Shown here piece by piece: positions 18,890-27,286 of a stretch of DNA of 64,000 bases (positions within the stretch are counted from its first letter, which is position 1; each line of letters starts with the position of its first letter). The notes below the pieces were generated by a model, which searched no databases, had not been told where the DNA came from, and worked only from the letters and a program-made list of their open reading frames with translations. The translations under genes and the position numbers were made by a program. The stretch is from the NCBI RefSeq assembly GCF_900129495.1, contig NZ_FQVX01000001.1, forward strand, positions 1 to 64,000, read 5' to 3'. The stretch comes from Geodermatophilus nigrescens (GTDB taxonomy: Bacteria > Actinomycetota > Actinomycetes > Mycobacteriales > Geodermatophilaceae).

Positions 18890-19720
18890 TCAGGACTCCA
18901 GCAGCCCCCGGGCCACCGACTCGCCGGAGTGCGCGGGGTCGCCGTCGAGGGGCTCCACGGAGACGTCGACGACCGGGTACTCGCCGATGTCGATGCCCGG
19001 CGGCAGCTCGAACTCCTCCGTGCCGGCGCGGACCACCCCGAGCGGGACCAGCCCGGACACCGACTCGGTGAGCAGCCAGGCCTCGTAGTAGCCCTCGGCC
19101 GGCGCGTCGGCGGCGAGTTCCACCCGCAGCACCCGCGTGCCGTCCTCGCGCTCGACGACCGAGGCGGTGCCGGTGGCGTCGCTGCCGGCCAGCGGGTCGA
19201 GCTGCGCCGCCGCGACCGCGACGCCCTCGTCCTCCCGGCCGGACAGCGCCACCGCGCCGGCCCCGACACCGAGGCCCACCACGAGCGCCGCGGCGGCGGC
19301 GAGCAGCAGCCGGGAGCGGCGGGGGCGCAGCGGCACCACCGGGGCGACCGGCGGCTCGGGCGGGAGCGGCCGGGCGGCGGCCGGCCGCAGGGGGACCGGT
19401 TCCGCGGGCAGGGGTGCGAGCGGAACGGGCGGCGCGTCGGGCACGGGGCCGGCCGGCGGGGCCGACGCCGCCACCACCTGCGGGCGCGGGGCGCTGGAGA
19501 CGCCGGTGGCCGCGGCGATGCCGGCCCACAGCGCGGGCGGGGGAGCGACCGGCGCCGTCGGCTCGGCCAGCTCGGGGACGGTGAGCACGTCGACGGCGCG
19601 GCGCAGCCGGCCCACCTCGTCGGTGCAGGAGGCGCAGCCGGCGAGGTGCTCGGCGGCGTCGGGGCCCAGCGGCTCGCGCAGCGCCGCCAGGCCGAGGTCC
19701 TCAGGCGTGCAGTGCGGCAC
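18890..19720 (-). CDS. Anti-sigma factor, RskA-like, with zinc-binding anti-sigma domain
   Basis: This 276-residue protein starts with a short ZAS-like domain in which His and two Cys (HLAGCASC) are visible. A long Pro-rich linker follows (about residues 50-130), then one membrane segment near 135-158, and an extracytoplasmic RskA-type domain with EGYYEAWLL and GIDIGEYPVVDVSVEPLDG. The cytoplasmic part should hold the ECF sigma factor encoded immediately upstream. Release would come by regulated proteolysis. Its first 20 bases overlap the sigma gene. Confidence 0.9.
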   Translation of the reverse strand: MPHCTPEDLGLAALREPLGPDAAEHLAGCASCTDEVGRLRRAVDVLTVPELAEPTAPVAPPPALWAGIAAATGVSSAPRPQVVAASAPPAGPVPDAPPVPLAPLPAEPVPLRPAAARPLPPEPPVAPVVPLRPRRSRLLLAAAAALVVGLGVGAGAVALSGREDEGVAVAAAQLDPLAGSDATGTASVVEREDGTRVLRVELAADAPAEGYYEAWLLTESVSGLVPLGVVRAGTEEFELPPGIDIGEYPVVDVSVEPLDGDPAHSGESVARGLLES

Positions 19721-20300
19721 CGTCCACCTCCAACCGGTCGCGCAGGCGCTCCAGGGTGCGCCGGATGTGGCTCTTGACCGTCCCCAGCGGCAGGCCGGTG
19801 CGCTCGGAGATCTGCGCGTGGGTGAGGTCGGCGAAGAACGCCAGCTCGATGATGCCGCGCTGGGGCTGCCCCAGGCGGTCCAGCTCGCCGAGCAGCAGCA
19901 CGCGGTCGGCGACGGCGGCGTCGACCGGCTGCGGGCCGCCGGTCGGGCGGGCCTGGGCCTCGATGATCGCGGCCTCGGCGGCGCGGCGCTGGCGGTCCCG
20001 CTTGGCCCAGGTGTCGGCGATCTTGTGGCGGCAGACGCCGGTGAGCCACGCGGGCAGCGGGCCCTGGTCGGGGCGGTAGCCGGCGCGGCCGGTCCAGGCG
20101 GAGACGAAGGTCTGCTGGGTGACGTCCTCGGCGTCGGGGCCGGGGCCGAAGGCGCGCACCGCCATGCCGTGAACGCGGGCGGCCCAGCGCTCGTAGGCCC
20201 AGGCCAGCGCCTGCTCGTCGCCCGCGGCGAAGCGGCGCCCGACCTCGTCGTCGTCGGGCTCCGCCGCGCCCGGGGGCACCGGCTCGGCCTGGGTGGTCAC
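19701..20300 (-). CDS. ECF sigma factor, SigK-like
   Basis: This 199-residue protein has sigma region 2 (about residues 22-95, with AEDVTQQTFVSAW and CRHKIADTWAKR) and region 4 (about 140-190, with LTHAQISERTGLPLGTVKSHIRR). The RskA-like partner downstream supports a SigK-type assignment. TAGGGT ends 7 bases before the GTG at 20300 and no ribosome-binding site is present, so the message is probably leaderless. Likely targets include its neighbours, the sortase and DUF4397 genes just upstream, but no shared promoter motif could be confirmed by eye. Confidence 0.92.
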   Translation of the reverse strand: MTTQAEPVPPGAAEPDDDEVGRRFAAGDEQALAWAYERWAARVHGMAVRAFGPGPDAEDVTQQTFVSAWTGRAGYRPDQGPLPAWLTGVCRHKIADTWAKRDRQRRAAEAAIIEAQARPTGGPQPVDAAVADRVLLLGELDRLGQPQRGIIELAFFADLTHAQISERTGLPLGTVKSHIRRTLERLRDRLEVDGAALHA

Positions 20301-20307
20301 GTCACCG

Positions 20308-20313
20308 ACCCTA
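20308..20313 (-). promoter_or_regulatory. Probable -10 hexamer of the ECF sigma gene (leaderless)
   Basis: TAGGGT on the minus strand lies 7 bases before the sigma-factor GTG. It matches the TANNNT consensus with leaderless spacing. No convincing -35 element was identified. Confidence 0.45.
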
Positions 20314-20350
20314 GGCGACCACCGGCCCGTGCGGGGCTCGAGCAGGCCGG

Positions 20351-21019
20351 TCACGGCGCCGGCTCCGCCACGACGACGAGGTTGTCGCGGTAACCGCCGA
20401 GGTCGGGGAGGAACGGTCCGCCGCAGGTCACGAGGGTCAGCCGGGGCGGTCCGTCGCGGCGGAACAGGTCGTCGACCGGCAGGGCGCCCTTGTCGAGCAG
20501 CTCCCGGCCGAGGACCCGCCAGCGGGTGACGGCGCCGGCGGCGTCGGTGACCAGCACCTCGTCGCCGGGCTCGGCCGCGCGCAGTGCCGCCATCGCGCCG
20601 AGGCCCTGCTCGACGTCGTCGACGTGTCCGGCGACCACCGCCGAGCCGGCCGCGCCGGGCGCCGGGCCGAAGCGGTACCAGCCGGCACGGTCGACGTCGT
20701 CGGGGATGGCCATCTGCCCGTCGTCCGCGGTGCCCACGGCGTCGACGGGGACGTCGAGGCCGCGGGCGGGCATCTCGACCCGGACCGGCGGGACCACCTG
20801 GGCGGCGGGGGACGGCGCGGCGTCGCGGGTGGTCACCTGCGGGACGGCCGGCGACGGCGGGGGTGCCGTCGTCGGGGTCGGTGTCGGTGTCGGGGTGGCC
20901 GCGAGGGCCTGCTCGACGGGCGCGCCCGCCGCCGCCGGGGGCCGGGTCAGCTCCCACGCGGTGGGCACGCCCACGGCGAGGGCCAGGCCCAGGGCCACGC
21001 CGGCGGCAGCGGGTCGCAC
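20351..21019 (-). CDS. Class F sortase
   Basis: This 222-residue protein has an N-terminal membrane segment (residues 3-20), a Thr/Pro-rich stalk with a TPTPTPTPT tract, and a sortase domain. The catalytic His is in VVAGHVDD, the Cys in TLVTCGGPF and the Arg in GGYRDNLVVV. Class F sortases join secreted actinobacterial proteins to the cell wall. The start follows the stop of the DUF4397 gene by only 5 bases, so the two are cotranscribed and probably enzyme and substrate. Confidence 0.9.
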   Translation of the reverse strand: MRPAAAGVALGLALAVGVPTAWELTRPPAAAGAPVEQALAATPTPTPTPTTAPPPSPAVPQVTTRDAAPSPAAQVVPPVRVEMPARGLDVPVDAVGTADDGQMAIPDDVDRAGWYRFGPAPGAAGSAVVAGHVDDVEQGLGAMAALRAAEPGDEVLVTDAAGAVTRWRVLGRELLDKGALPVDDLFRRDGPPRLTLVTCGGPFLPDLGGYRDNLVVVAEPAP

Positions 21020-21024
21020 GGCCG

Positions 21025-21837
21025 TCAGGCCCGCGTGGTGGCGAGCCGGCGGGCGGCCAGGCCGGCGCCGACCAGGCCCAGGGCGGACAGGCCGAGCAGC
21101 GGCATCGGCAGGCCCTCGTCGTCGGCCAGGCCGGCGCTGCCGCCGGGGACGCCGGACGGCGAGGAGTGGCCGCCGCCGATCGTCTGGACGGCGAGCTCGT
21201 AGCCGGCCTCCTCGGAGCCCCACGCGTAGACGATCGTGGTGGCGCCCTCGGCGACCTCGAGGTCGGCCGGGCCGATGGCGACCGTGCCGGTGCCGGCCAG
21301 GACGACGTCGGCGCTCACGGTGCCCGCCGGGACCTCCAGCGACGCCTCGTTCGGGTTGGCGAGGTTGGGCACGACCACCTGGCCGCCGGCGCGGACGTCG
21401 ACGGCGGGGGCGGCGGCGGTGTGCCGGACGGTGACCCGGCCCTGGCCCGCGGCCACCTCGGAGACGTCGTTGACGAACGGGGTGAGCGCCGGCTGGCCCT
21501 CGGCGGTCAGGTGGGCGACGACGGTGGCGTTGGCGCCGGACGGGACGGCGACGTCGTTCGCCGACAGCAGCGGGGTGCCCGAGCCGTCGGCGGCGTCGGC
21601 GGGGAAGAGCGCCAGGTCGTAGGAGCCGGCCGGCAGCGACAGCGGGTCGGTCAGGGTGCCGGGCTGGAAGTCGTCGATGAGCCGCTCGCCGTTGGCGTAG
21701 ACGTCCACCGGGGTGTCCGGGACGGCGTGCAGGACCGAGACGGTGGCGTCGGCCGCCGAGGCGGGGGCGACGCCGAGCGCCAGCAGTGCGCCGGTACCGG
21801 CGACGGTGGCGATGCCGAGGGTGCGGGTGCGGGTCAC
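21025..21837 (-). CDS. Secreted DUF4397-domain protein, probable sortase substrate
   Basis: This 270-residue protein has a signal peptide ending near ASA at about residue 29. Two DUF4397-type beta domains follow (VSVLHAVPDTPVDVYANG and VTVRHTAAAPAVDVRAGG). A Gly/Ser-rich stretch then leads to a C-terminal tail made of LPMPL, a hydrophobic helix and Arg-Arg. That layout is the sorting-signal architecture, but the motif is not canonical LPxTG. GGAGG precedes the GTG at 21837. It forms an operon with the class F sortase. Function beyond a surface or matrix role is unknown. Confidence 0.88.
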   Translation of the reverse strand: MTRTRTLGIATVAGTGALLALGVAPASAADATVSVLHAVPDTPVDVYANGERLIDDFQPGTLTDPLSLPAGSYDLALFPADAADGSGTPLLSANDVAVPSGANATVVAHLTAEGQPALTPFVNDVSEVAAGQGRVTVRHTAAAPAVDVRAGGQVVVPNLANPNEASLEVPAGTVSADVVLAGTGTVAIGPADLEVAEGATTIVYAWGSEEAGYELAVQTIGGGHSSPSGVPGGSAGLADDEGLPMPLLGLSALGLVGAGLAARRLATTRA

Positions 21838-21913
21838 GGGGACCTCCGGGGTCGGGGTGTGCTGACACCCCCTCTTCCGGCGTCCTCCCAGGTCCGGATG
21901 CAGTCCCGGGCGA

Positions 21914-21951
21914 GGTCGTGCTCTGCACACCGGTGTGTGCAGAGCACGACC
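21914..21951. repeat. Dispersed palindrome, family A, copy 1
   Basis: A perfect 17+17 inverted repeat with a 4-base loop (CGGT). The left arm is GGTCGTGCTCTGCACAC at 21914-21930. It lies between the egtD stop and the DUF4397 gene, and the same outer sequence (TCGTGCTCTG) recurs twice near 51.7 kb. Locally it would act as a terminator for egtABCD. Confidence 0.85.
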
Positions 21952-21955
21952 CGGC

Positions 21956-22927
21956 TCAGGACACCGGTGCGGGGACGGAGAGGGAGACGCCGAAGTCGCC
22001 GGCCGGGTCGGTCCACCAGTGCGTCATCGCCAGGCCCGCCGCGGCGAGCTCGGCCTCGACGCCCTCCCGGCGGAACTTCGCCGACACCTCGGTGCGCAGG
22101 TCCTCGCCCGCGGCGAACGGCACCTCCAGCCCGAGCGCCGGCACCGCCACCACCTGGTCGGTGCGCGCGCGCAACCGCATCTCGATCCACTCGGCGTCGG
22201 GGTCCCAGAGCGCCACGTGCTCGAAGGCGTCGGGGTCGACGTCGGCGCCGAGCTCGCGGCGCAGCACCGCCAGCACGTTGCGGTTGAACGCCGCGGTCAC
22301 CCCTGCGGCGTCGTCGTAGGCGCGCACCAGCCGCGCCGGGTCCTTGACCAGGTCGGTGCCGAGGAGGAAGGAGTCGCCGGGCCGCAGCGTGGCGGCCAGG
22401 TCCCGGAGGAAGGCCGCCCGCGGGCCCGGCTCGAGGTTGCCGATCGTGGAGCCGAGGAAGGCCACCAGCCGCCGGCCGGTGCGGGGCAGCCGGTGCAGGT
22501 CGCAGGTGAGGTCGGCGACCAGCGGCTCGACGACGACGCCCGGGTACTCCCCGCGGATCGCCGTGCCGGCCGCCGCCAGCACGGTCGGGTCGACGTCGAC
22601 CGGCACGAACCGGCGCAGCGTCCCCGCGCGGGAGAGCGCGGTGAGCAGCAGCCGCGTCTTCTCCGACGTGCCGCTGCCGAGCTCCACCAGCACGTCGGCG
22701 CCCGAGGCGGCCGCGACGTCGCCGGCGTGCGCCTCGAGGACGGCCCGCTCGGCGCGGGTCGGGTAGTACTCGGGCAGCCGGGTGATCTCGTCGAACAGCT
22801 CGCTGCCGCGGGCGTCGTAGAACCAGCGCGGCGGCAGCGACCTCGGCGTCGCGGTGAGCCCGGCCCGCACGTCGGCGGCCAGCGCATCGGCGTCGGATGG
22901 GGTCAGGCGGTCCTGCGTGTCGGTCAC
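21956..22927 (-). CDS. egtD: L-histidine N-alpha-methyltransferase EgtD
   Basis: This 323-residue methyltransferase has [24 protein letters not shown] near the start, the SAM-binding [15 protein letters not shown], and [11 protein letters not shown]. These are the standard EgtD/DUF2260 landmarks. It trimethylates histidine to hercynine with three SAM. The GTG at 22927 overlaps the egtC stop by 4 bases. It is the last gene of the leftward egtABCD operon and is followed by a strong hairpin. Confidence 0.96.
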   Translation of the reverse strand: MTDTQDRLTPSDADALAADVRAGLTATPRSLPPRWFYDARGSELFDEITRLPEYYPTRAERAVLEAHAGDVAAASGADVLVELGSGTSEKTRLLLTALSRAGTLRRFVPVDVDPTVLAAAGTAIRGEYPGVVVEPLVADLTCDLHRLPRTGRRLVAFLGSTIGNLEPGPRAAFLRDLAATLRPGDSFLLGTDLVKDPARLVRAYDDAAGVTAAFNRNVLAVLRRELGADVDPDAFEHVALWDPDAEWIEMRLRARTDQVVAVPALGLEVPFAAGEDLRTEVSAKFRREGVEAELAAAGLAMTHWWTDPAGDFGVSLSVPAPVS

Positions 22928-23634
22928 GGGGCTCCTCTGCTCGGGCGGTCGAGGGAGGTCACGGTGAGGCCGTCGGGCGTCACCGCGACCAGCGATCGGT
23001 CGGGGAGGTCGGTCCAGGCCGGGTCGTCGTCCCACGGCTCGCTGGCCAGCGCCGTCCCCTCGTCGGTGACCAGCGCCGACAGCGTGTCGCCCCAGGTGGT
23101 GGCCAGCAGCCGGCTGCCGTCGGCGGCGAGCAGGTTGAGCCGGGCGGCGGGGTCGGCGGCCCCCACCTCCCGGACGACGTCGCCGAGCGCCTCGGGCCCG
23201 CGGGCGAACACCAGCGCCGCGAGCAGCGCGCTGTCGACGGTGGACTCCGCGTCGCGCACCGGCGGCAGCACCGCCCGGTCGACCCGGCCGTTGTGCGACA
23301 GCAGCCACCGCCCGTCGGTGAACGGCGCGACCGCGCTCTCCTCCAGCGGCATGCCCACGGTCGCCGAGCGGACGGCGGCCACCACGCAGCCCGACCGGAG
23401 CACCGGCGCCACCGAGGCGAACGACGGGTCGCCCCACAGCGGCCGGGCCGATCGCCACCGCGCCGGGCCCTCGCGCCCCTCGGCCCAGAAGCCCACGCCC
23501 CAGCCGTCGGCGTTGACGGTGCCGTACCGCTGCCGCCGCGGCGCCCACGACTGCACGAGCAGCGACGACGGCGGGTCGAGCACCAGCGACGCGAGCGACC
23601 GCGGCCGGCCGAGCCAGGCGAGGTGGCGGCACAC
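22924..23634 (-). CDS. egtC: Ergothioneine biosynthesis glutamine amidotransferase EgtC
   Basis: This 236-residue class II amidotransferase begins GTG-TGC, so Cys2 becomes the N-terminal nucleophile after Met removal (MCRHLAWLG). [10 protein letters not shown] and the SHNGRVD segment follow the Ntn fold. EgtC removes the gamma-glutamyl group from the EgtB product. It overlaps egtD by 4 bases and starts 2 bases after the egtB stop. Confidence 0.95.
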   Translation of the reverse strand: MCRHLAWLGRPRSLASLVLDPPSSLLVQSWAPRRQRYGTVNADGWGVGFWAEGREGPARWRSARPLWGDPSFASVAPVLRSGCVVAAVRSATVGMPLEESAVAPFTDGRWLLSHNGRVDRAVLPPVRDAESTVDSALLAALVFARGPEALGDVVREVGAADPAARLNLLAADGSRLLATTWGDTLSALVTDEGTALASEPWDDDPAWTDLPDRSLVAVTPDGLTVTSLDRPSRGAP

Positions 23635-23636
23635 GC

Positions 23637-24917
23637 CTACGCGTCCCAGGCCAGCCGGAGCCCGCTGAACACCTGCCGGCGCACCGGGTGGTCCCAGTTG
23701 CGGAAGCTCGGCCGCAGGATCGAGGGCTCCACCGACCAGGCGCCGCCGCGCAGCACCTTGTAGTCGCCGCCGAAGAAGGGCGCGGAGTAGTCGGCGTAGA
23801 GCATCGGGCGGAAGCCGGGCCAGGCGGTGAAGTCCGACGACGTCCACTCCCAGACGTCGCCGATCATCTGCTCGGCCCCGCACGGGGAGGCCGACGCCGG
23901 GTAGGCGCCGGCGGGCGCGGGCCGCAGCGCCCCGCCGCCGAGGTTCGCCACCGCCGGCGTCGGGTCGGCGTCGCCCCACGGCCAGCGCCGCCGCCCTCCG
24001 GTGGCGGGGTCCCAGACGGCGGCCTTCTCCCACTCCGCCTCCGTGGGCAGCCGGGCGCCGGCCCAGGCGGCGTACGCCTCCGCCTCGAAGAACGTCACGT
24101 GCTGCACCGGCTCGTCGGGCGGCACCTCCTCCAGCACGCCGAAGCGGGTGCGCACCGTGCCGTCGGGGCTCCAGTTCCGCGGCCCGGTGAGCCCGGCCTC
24201 CTGCCGGTGCGCCCAGCCGCGCGCCGACCACCAGCGCGGGGTGTCGTAGCCGCCGTCGGCGACGAAGGCGGCGTACTCGGCGTTGGTCACCGGCACCCGG
24301 CCGATGCGGAAGGCGGGCACGTCGACCACGTGCGCCGGCCGCTCGTTGTCCAGGGAGAACGGCTCGTCGGCGGCGTCGACGCCGAGCACGAACGGCCCGC
24401 CGGGCACGGGCACCGACGTCCCGGCCACGCCCGGCCGGCCCGGCGGCAGCGGGTCGCCGTCGCCGAGCAGCGGCGGGCCGGTGCGCAGGCCGAGTGTCTG
24501 CAGCATGGTCTCCGCGTGCTGGGCCTCGTGGCTGACGACCATCGCGACGTCGAAGGGGTCGTCGTCCGGCCCGAGGCGCTCCAGCCGGTCCAGCACCCGC
24601 CCGCGCACCTCGCGCACGTAGGCGCGTGCCTCCACGGGCGGCAGCAGCGGCAGCCGGTCGCGCACCGCCCGGGGGTGGGTGAAGGCGTCGTACAGCGCCT
24701 CGACGGCGGGCGGCAGCAGGCCCGGCCGGCGGGCGTCACCGCCGCGCAGCAGCCACAGGTCCTCCTGCTGGCCGACGTGCGCGAGGTCCCACACCAGCGG
24801 GCTCATCAGCGGGCTGTGCTGGCGCAGCAGCTCCGGGGCGTCGTGGTCGGTGAGCAGCAGGGTGCGCCGGCGGGCGGCCTCCAGCTCCCGGGCCAGCCGT
24901 TCGGGAGTCGCGGTCAC
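23637..24917 (-). CDS. egtB: Ergothioneine biosynthesis sulfoxide synthase EgtB
   Basis: This 426-residue protein has an N-terminal DinB-like domain with the iron ligands His47, His130 and His134 ([15 protein letters not shown] and [15 protein letters not shown]). The C-terminal FGE-sulfatase domain has [23 protein letters not shown] and LRGGAWS. EgtB joins hercynine and gamma-glutamylcysteine with oxygen to form the sulfoxide. The GTG at 24917 overlaps the egtA stop by 4 bases. Confidence 0.96.
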   Translation of the reverse strand: MTATPERLARELEAARRRTLLLTDHDAPELLRQHSPLMSPLVWDLAHVGQQEDLWLLRGGDARRPGLLPPAVEALYDAFTHPRAVRDRLPLLPPVEARAYVREVRGRVLDRLERLGPDDDPFDVAMVVSHEAQHAETMLQTLGLRTGPPLLGDGDPLPPGRPGVAGTSVPVPGGPFVLGVDAADEPFSLDNERPAHVVDVPAFRIGRVPVTNAEYAAFVADGGYDTPRWWSARGWAHRQEAGLTGPRNWSPDGTVRTRFGVLEEVPPDEPVQHVTFFEAEAYAAWAGARLPTEAEWEKAAVWDPATGGRRRWPWGDADPTPAVANLGGGALRPAPAGAYPASASPCGAEQMIGDVWEWTSSDFTAWPGFRPMLYADYSAPFFGGDYKVLRGGAWSVEPSILRPSFRNWDHPVRRQVFSGLRLAWDA

Positions 24918-26170
24918 GGCAGGTCCTCCGGGCCGGGGATCGGGAGGGTGGCGGTGAGCAGGGCGGCGACGGGATCGGGGGGCAGCAGGTCGCCGGGGGA
25001 CCGCCCGGACTCCGCGAGCGCGGCGAGCGCCTCGGCCTCCGGGCGCAGCGCCGCGGGGACGGCGGGCACCGCCGCCGCCAGGCAGGCCACCGCGGCGGCG
25101 CGCAGCGCGGGGTCGGCCAGCCCGTCGCGGGCGGCGCGGGTCCAGGCGCCGGCCACGGGCGCGGTGGCGTCGGCCGCGGCGTCGGCGGCCCGCGGGTCGT
25201 CGAGCAGCGCGGTGGTGACCGCGGCCAGCGCCGGCCACCACGGCTCGGGGGCGGCGTCGAGGTAGCGGATCTCCAGGTAGCCACGCGGGCGGACCGGCGG
25301 GAACAGCGTGGACAGGTGGTAGTCGAGGTCGGCCGCCGTCGGCCGGCGCCCGCCCAGCGGCGCGGCGCCGGTGACCCAGTCGGCGAACGGCACCCGGGCG
25401 CGGACCGGCTCCGCCGCGCCGCTCGCCGGGTCGCGCACCAGCATCACCGGGGCGGCGAGGGCGTAGTCGGCCCACTCGCCGGCCGGGTCGGGGCCGCCGA
25501 GCAGCGGCCCGCAGCGGCGCTGGTCGATCGCGCCCCACACCCGCTGGCGCGCCGAGCGCCAGCCGGTGGCCCGCCCGGCGGTCAGCGGCGAGCAGGCCGA
25601 CAGCGCCACCAGCACCGGGCCCACCCGGTGGGCCAGTGACACCCGCGCGCCCCAGCCCTCCCGCGGGCCGGCGTCGAGGTTGACCTGCAGCGACGCGGTC
25701 GCCGTCATCATCGCGGCGCCCGCCTCGCCGCAGCCCACGGCGGCGAAGTGCCGTTCCATCGCCCGGTACCGCGGGGCGGGGCTCACCCGGGCGGGCGGCC
25801 GTAGCGGGTCGGTGCCGAGCGGAGCGAGCGCCAGCCGGTCCGCGGCCAGTGCCGACGCGAGCACCGCCCGGTCGGCCCGCAGGGCGGCCACGGCCGCGCC
25901 GGCGCCGGGCAGCGGCGGGCCGGAGAGCTCCACCTGCCCGCCGGGCTCGAGCGTCACCCGCGAGCCGCCGGGCAGCGGCGGCAGGCCGGCGACCGCGGCC
26001 GTGACGCGCTCCCACGGCACCCGGTCGGCGGGCGCGTCCAGGTCGACCAGGTGCGCCTCGAGCTCCAGGCCGACGGTGCTCACGGGCCCCGGCCGCAGCG
26101 CGGCGGCGGTGACGGCCGCGACGGCGGCGTCCAGGTCGAGCGCCGTGCACTCCTCCACGACGGGCGCCAT
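24914..26170 (-). CDS. egtA: Glutamate-cysteine ligase EgtA
   Basis: This 418-residue GCS2-type ligase has [13 protein letters not shown], the [12 protein letters not shown] substrate and metal region, and [16 protein letters not shown]. These match actinobacterial EgtA, which supplies gamma-glutamylcysteine to EgtB. It heads the leftward egt operon. A GGAGG-rich stretch precedes two possible starts, ATG at 26170 (chosen) and GTG at 26179. The upstream 178 bases hold divergent promoters for egtA and the DUF309 gene. Confidence 0.93.
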   Translation of the reverse strand: MAPVVEECTALDLDAAVAAVTAAALRPGPVSTVGLELEAHLVDLDAPADRVPWERVTAAVAGLPPLPGGSRVTLEPGGQVELSGPPLPGAGAAVAALRADRAVLASALAADRLALAPLGTDPLRPPARVSPAPRYRAMERHFAAVGCGEAGAAMMTATASLQVNLDAGPREGWGARVSLAHRVGPVLVALSACSPLTAGRATGWRSARQRVWGAIDQRRCGPLLGGPDPAGEWADYALAAPVMLVRDPASGAAEPVRARVPFADWVTGAAPLGGRRPTAADLDYHLSTLFPPVRPRGYLEIRYLDAAPEPWWPALAAVTTALLDDPRAADAAADATAPVAGAWTRAARDGLADPALRAAAVACLAAAVPAVPAALRPEAEALAALAESGRSPGDLLPPDPVAALLTATLPIPGPEDLP

Positions 26171-26348
26171 GGCGCCCACCCCCCTCCAGGTCCGGACCGG
26201 TCGCCGGGGCGACCGCGGGTCGGTGCGGGGGCGGCCTCCAGTGCGCGGCCGTCCTCGGCTCCCATCCAGTCACGCGACGGCCGCGGTGACAACCCCCCGT
26301 GGCCGTCGTCGTCGTGCCGTCCTCCCGCGTTCGTCGCACGATCGCCGG

Positions 26349-26810
26349 GTGGATGTCTCCCGCGACCGGGATCCGGAGGGCCGGGCCCGCAACGCCCGCC
26401 CCCGCGACGCGCTCGGCCGCCCGCTGCCGCGCGGTGCCGAGGGCGTCGAGCGGGCGCCCGAGGGTGTGCCGCGCACCCCGGACGAGGCGGTGGCCGAGGC
26501 GCAGGCACTGCTCGACGACGGCCGCCCGTTCCACGCCCACGAGGTGCTGGAGGACGCGTGGAAGGCCGCGCCCGGGGAGGAGCGGCAGCTCTGGCGCGGT
26601 CTGGCCCAGCTCGCCGTCGGCCTCACCCACGCCGCCCGCGGGAACGCCCGCGGCGCCGCGACGCTGGTGGAGCGGGGCGCCGCCAACGTCGCCCCCTACG
26701 CCGCCGCACCGCCGCACGGCCTCGACGTCGCCGGGCTGCTGGCCTGGGCGCGCGGGCCGCTCGACCCGGACCGGCCGCTCCGCCTGCGCGCCCCTGGCCC
26801 GCGCCCCTGA
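26349..26810 (+). CDS. DUF309 domain protein
   Basis: This 153-residue protein has the DUF309 core [32 protein letters not shown] and [13 protein letters not shown], a helical bundle of unknown role. The first 40 residues are charged and probably disordered. CACGAT ends 6 bases before the GTG at 26349, giving a likely leaderless start. It is followed 35 bases later by the SRPBCC gene on the same strand. Confidence 0.85.
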   Translation: MDVSRDRDPEGRARNARPRDALGRPLPRGAEGVERAPEGVPRTPDEAVAEAQALLDDGRPFHAHEVLEDAWKAAPGEERQLWRGLAQLAVGLTHAARGNARGAATLVERGAANVAPYAAAPPHGLDVAGLLAWARGPLDPDRPLRLRAPGPRP

Positions 26811-26845
26811 GCCCGGGCAGACTGCGGGCGGCGGGAGGAGGCCCC

Positions 26846-27283
26846 ATGCGCAGCTACGAGGCGGCCACGCGGATCGACGCGGCGCCGGACGAGGTGTGGC
26901 GGCACCTGGTCGACGTCGGCAGCTGGCGGGACTGGGACTCCGGCGTCGACCGGGTCGAGGGCCGCGTCGCGCTCGGCGAGCGGCTGACCCTGTACGCGAC
27001 CATGATCCGCAGCCGCCCGTTCGCGGTCACCGTCACCGAGCTGCGGCCGGGCGAGGCGATGCGCTGGCGCGGCGGCCTGCCGTTCGGGCTGGCGGTCATC
27101 GAGCGCACCTACACCCTGGACCGGCAGGACGGCGGCGGCACGGTGCTCACCGTCCGGGAGGACCAGACCGGCCCGCTGGCCTGGGTGACCGAGCGGGCGA
27201 CGCCGGACCTCAACCCCTCGTTCCGCCAGTTCTGCGCGGGGCTCCGGGCGCGCGCCGAACGGTCGGCCCGGCGCCCGGGCTGA
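26846..27283 (+). CDS. SRPBCC (START-like) family protein
   Basis: This 145-residue protein begins with [20 protein letters not shown], the standard beta-strand and WxxL/D opening of polyketide-cyclase-like SRPBCC proteins. [13 protein letters not shown] and a closing amphipathic helix follow. Such proteins bind hydrophobic ligands, and no particular one can be named here. GGGAGGAG at 26833-26840 sets the start. Its stop lies 3 bases from the stop of the convergent BTAD regulator. Confidence 0.88.
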   Translation: MRSYEAATRIDAAPDEVWRHLVDVGSWRDWDSGVDRVEGRVALGERLTLYATMIRSRPFAVTVTELRPGEAMRWRGGLPFGLAVIERTYTLDRQDGGGTVLTVREDQTGPLAWVTERATPDLNPSFRQFCAGLRARAERSARRPG

Positions 27284-27286
27284 GGC

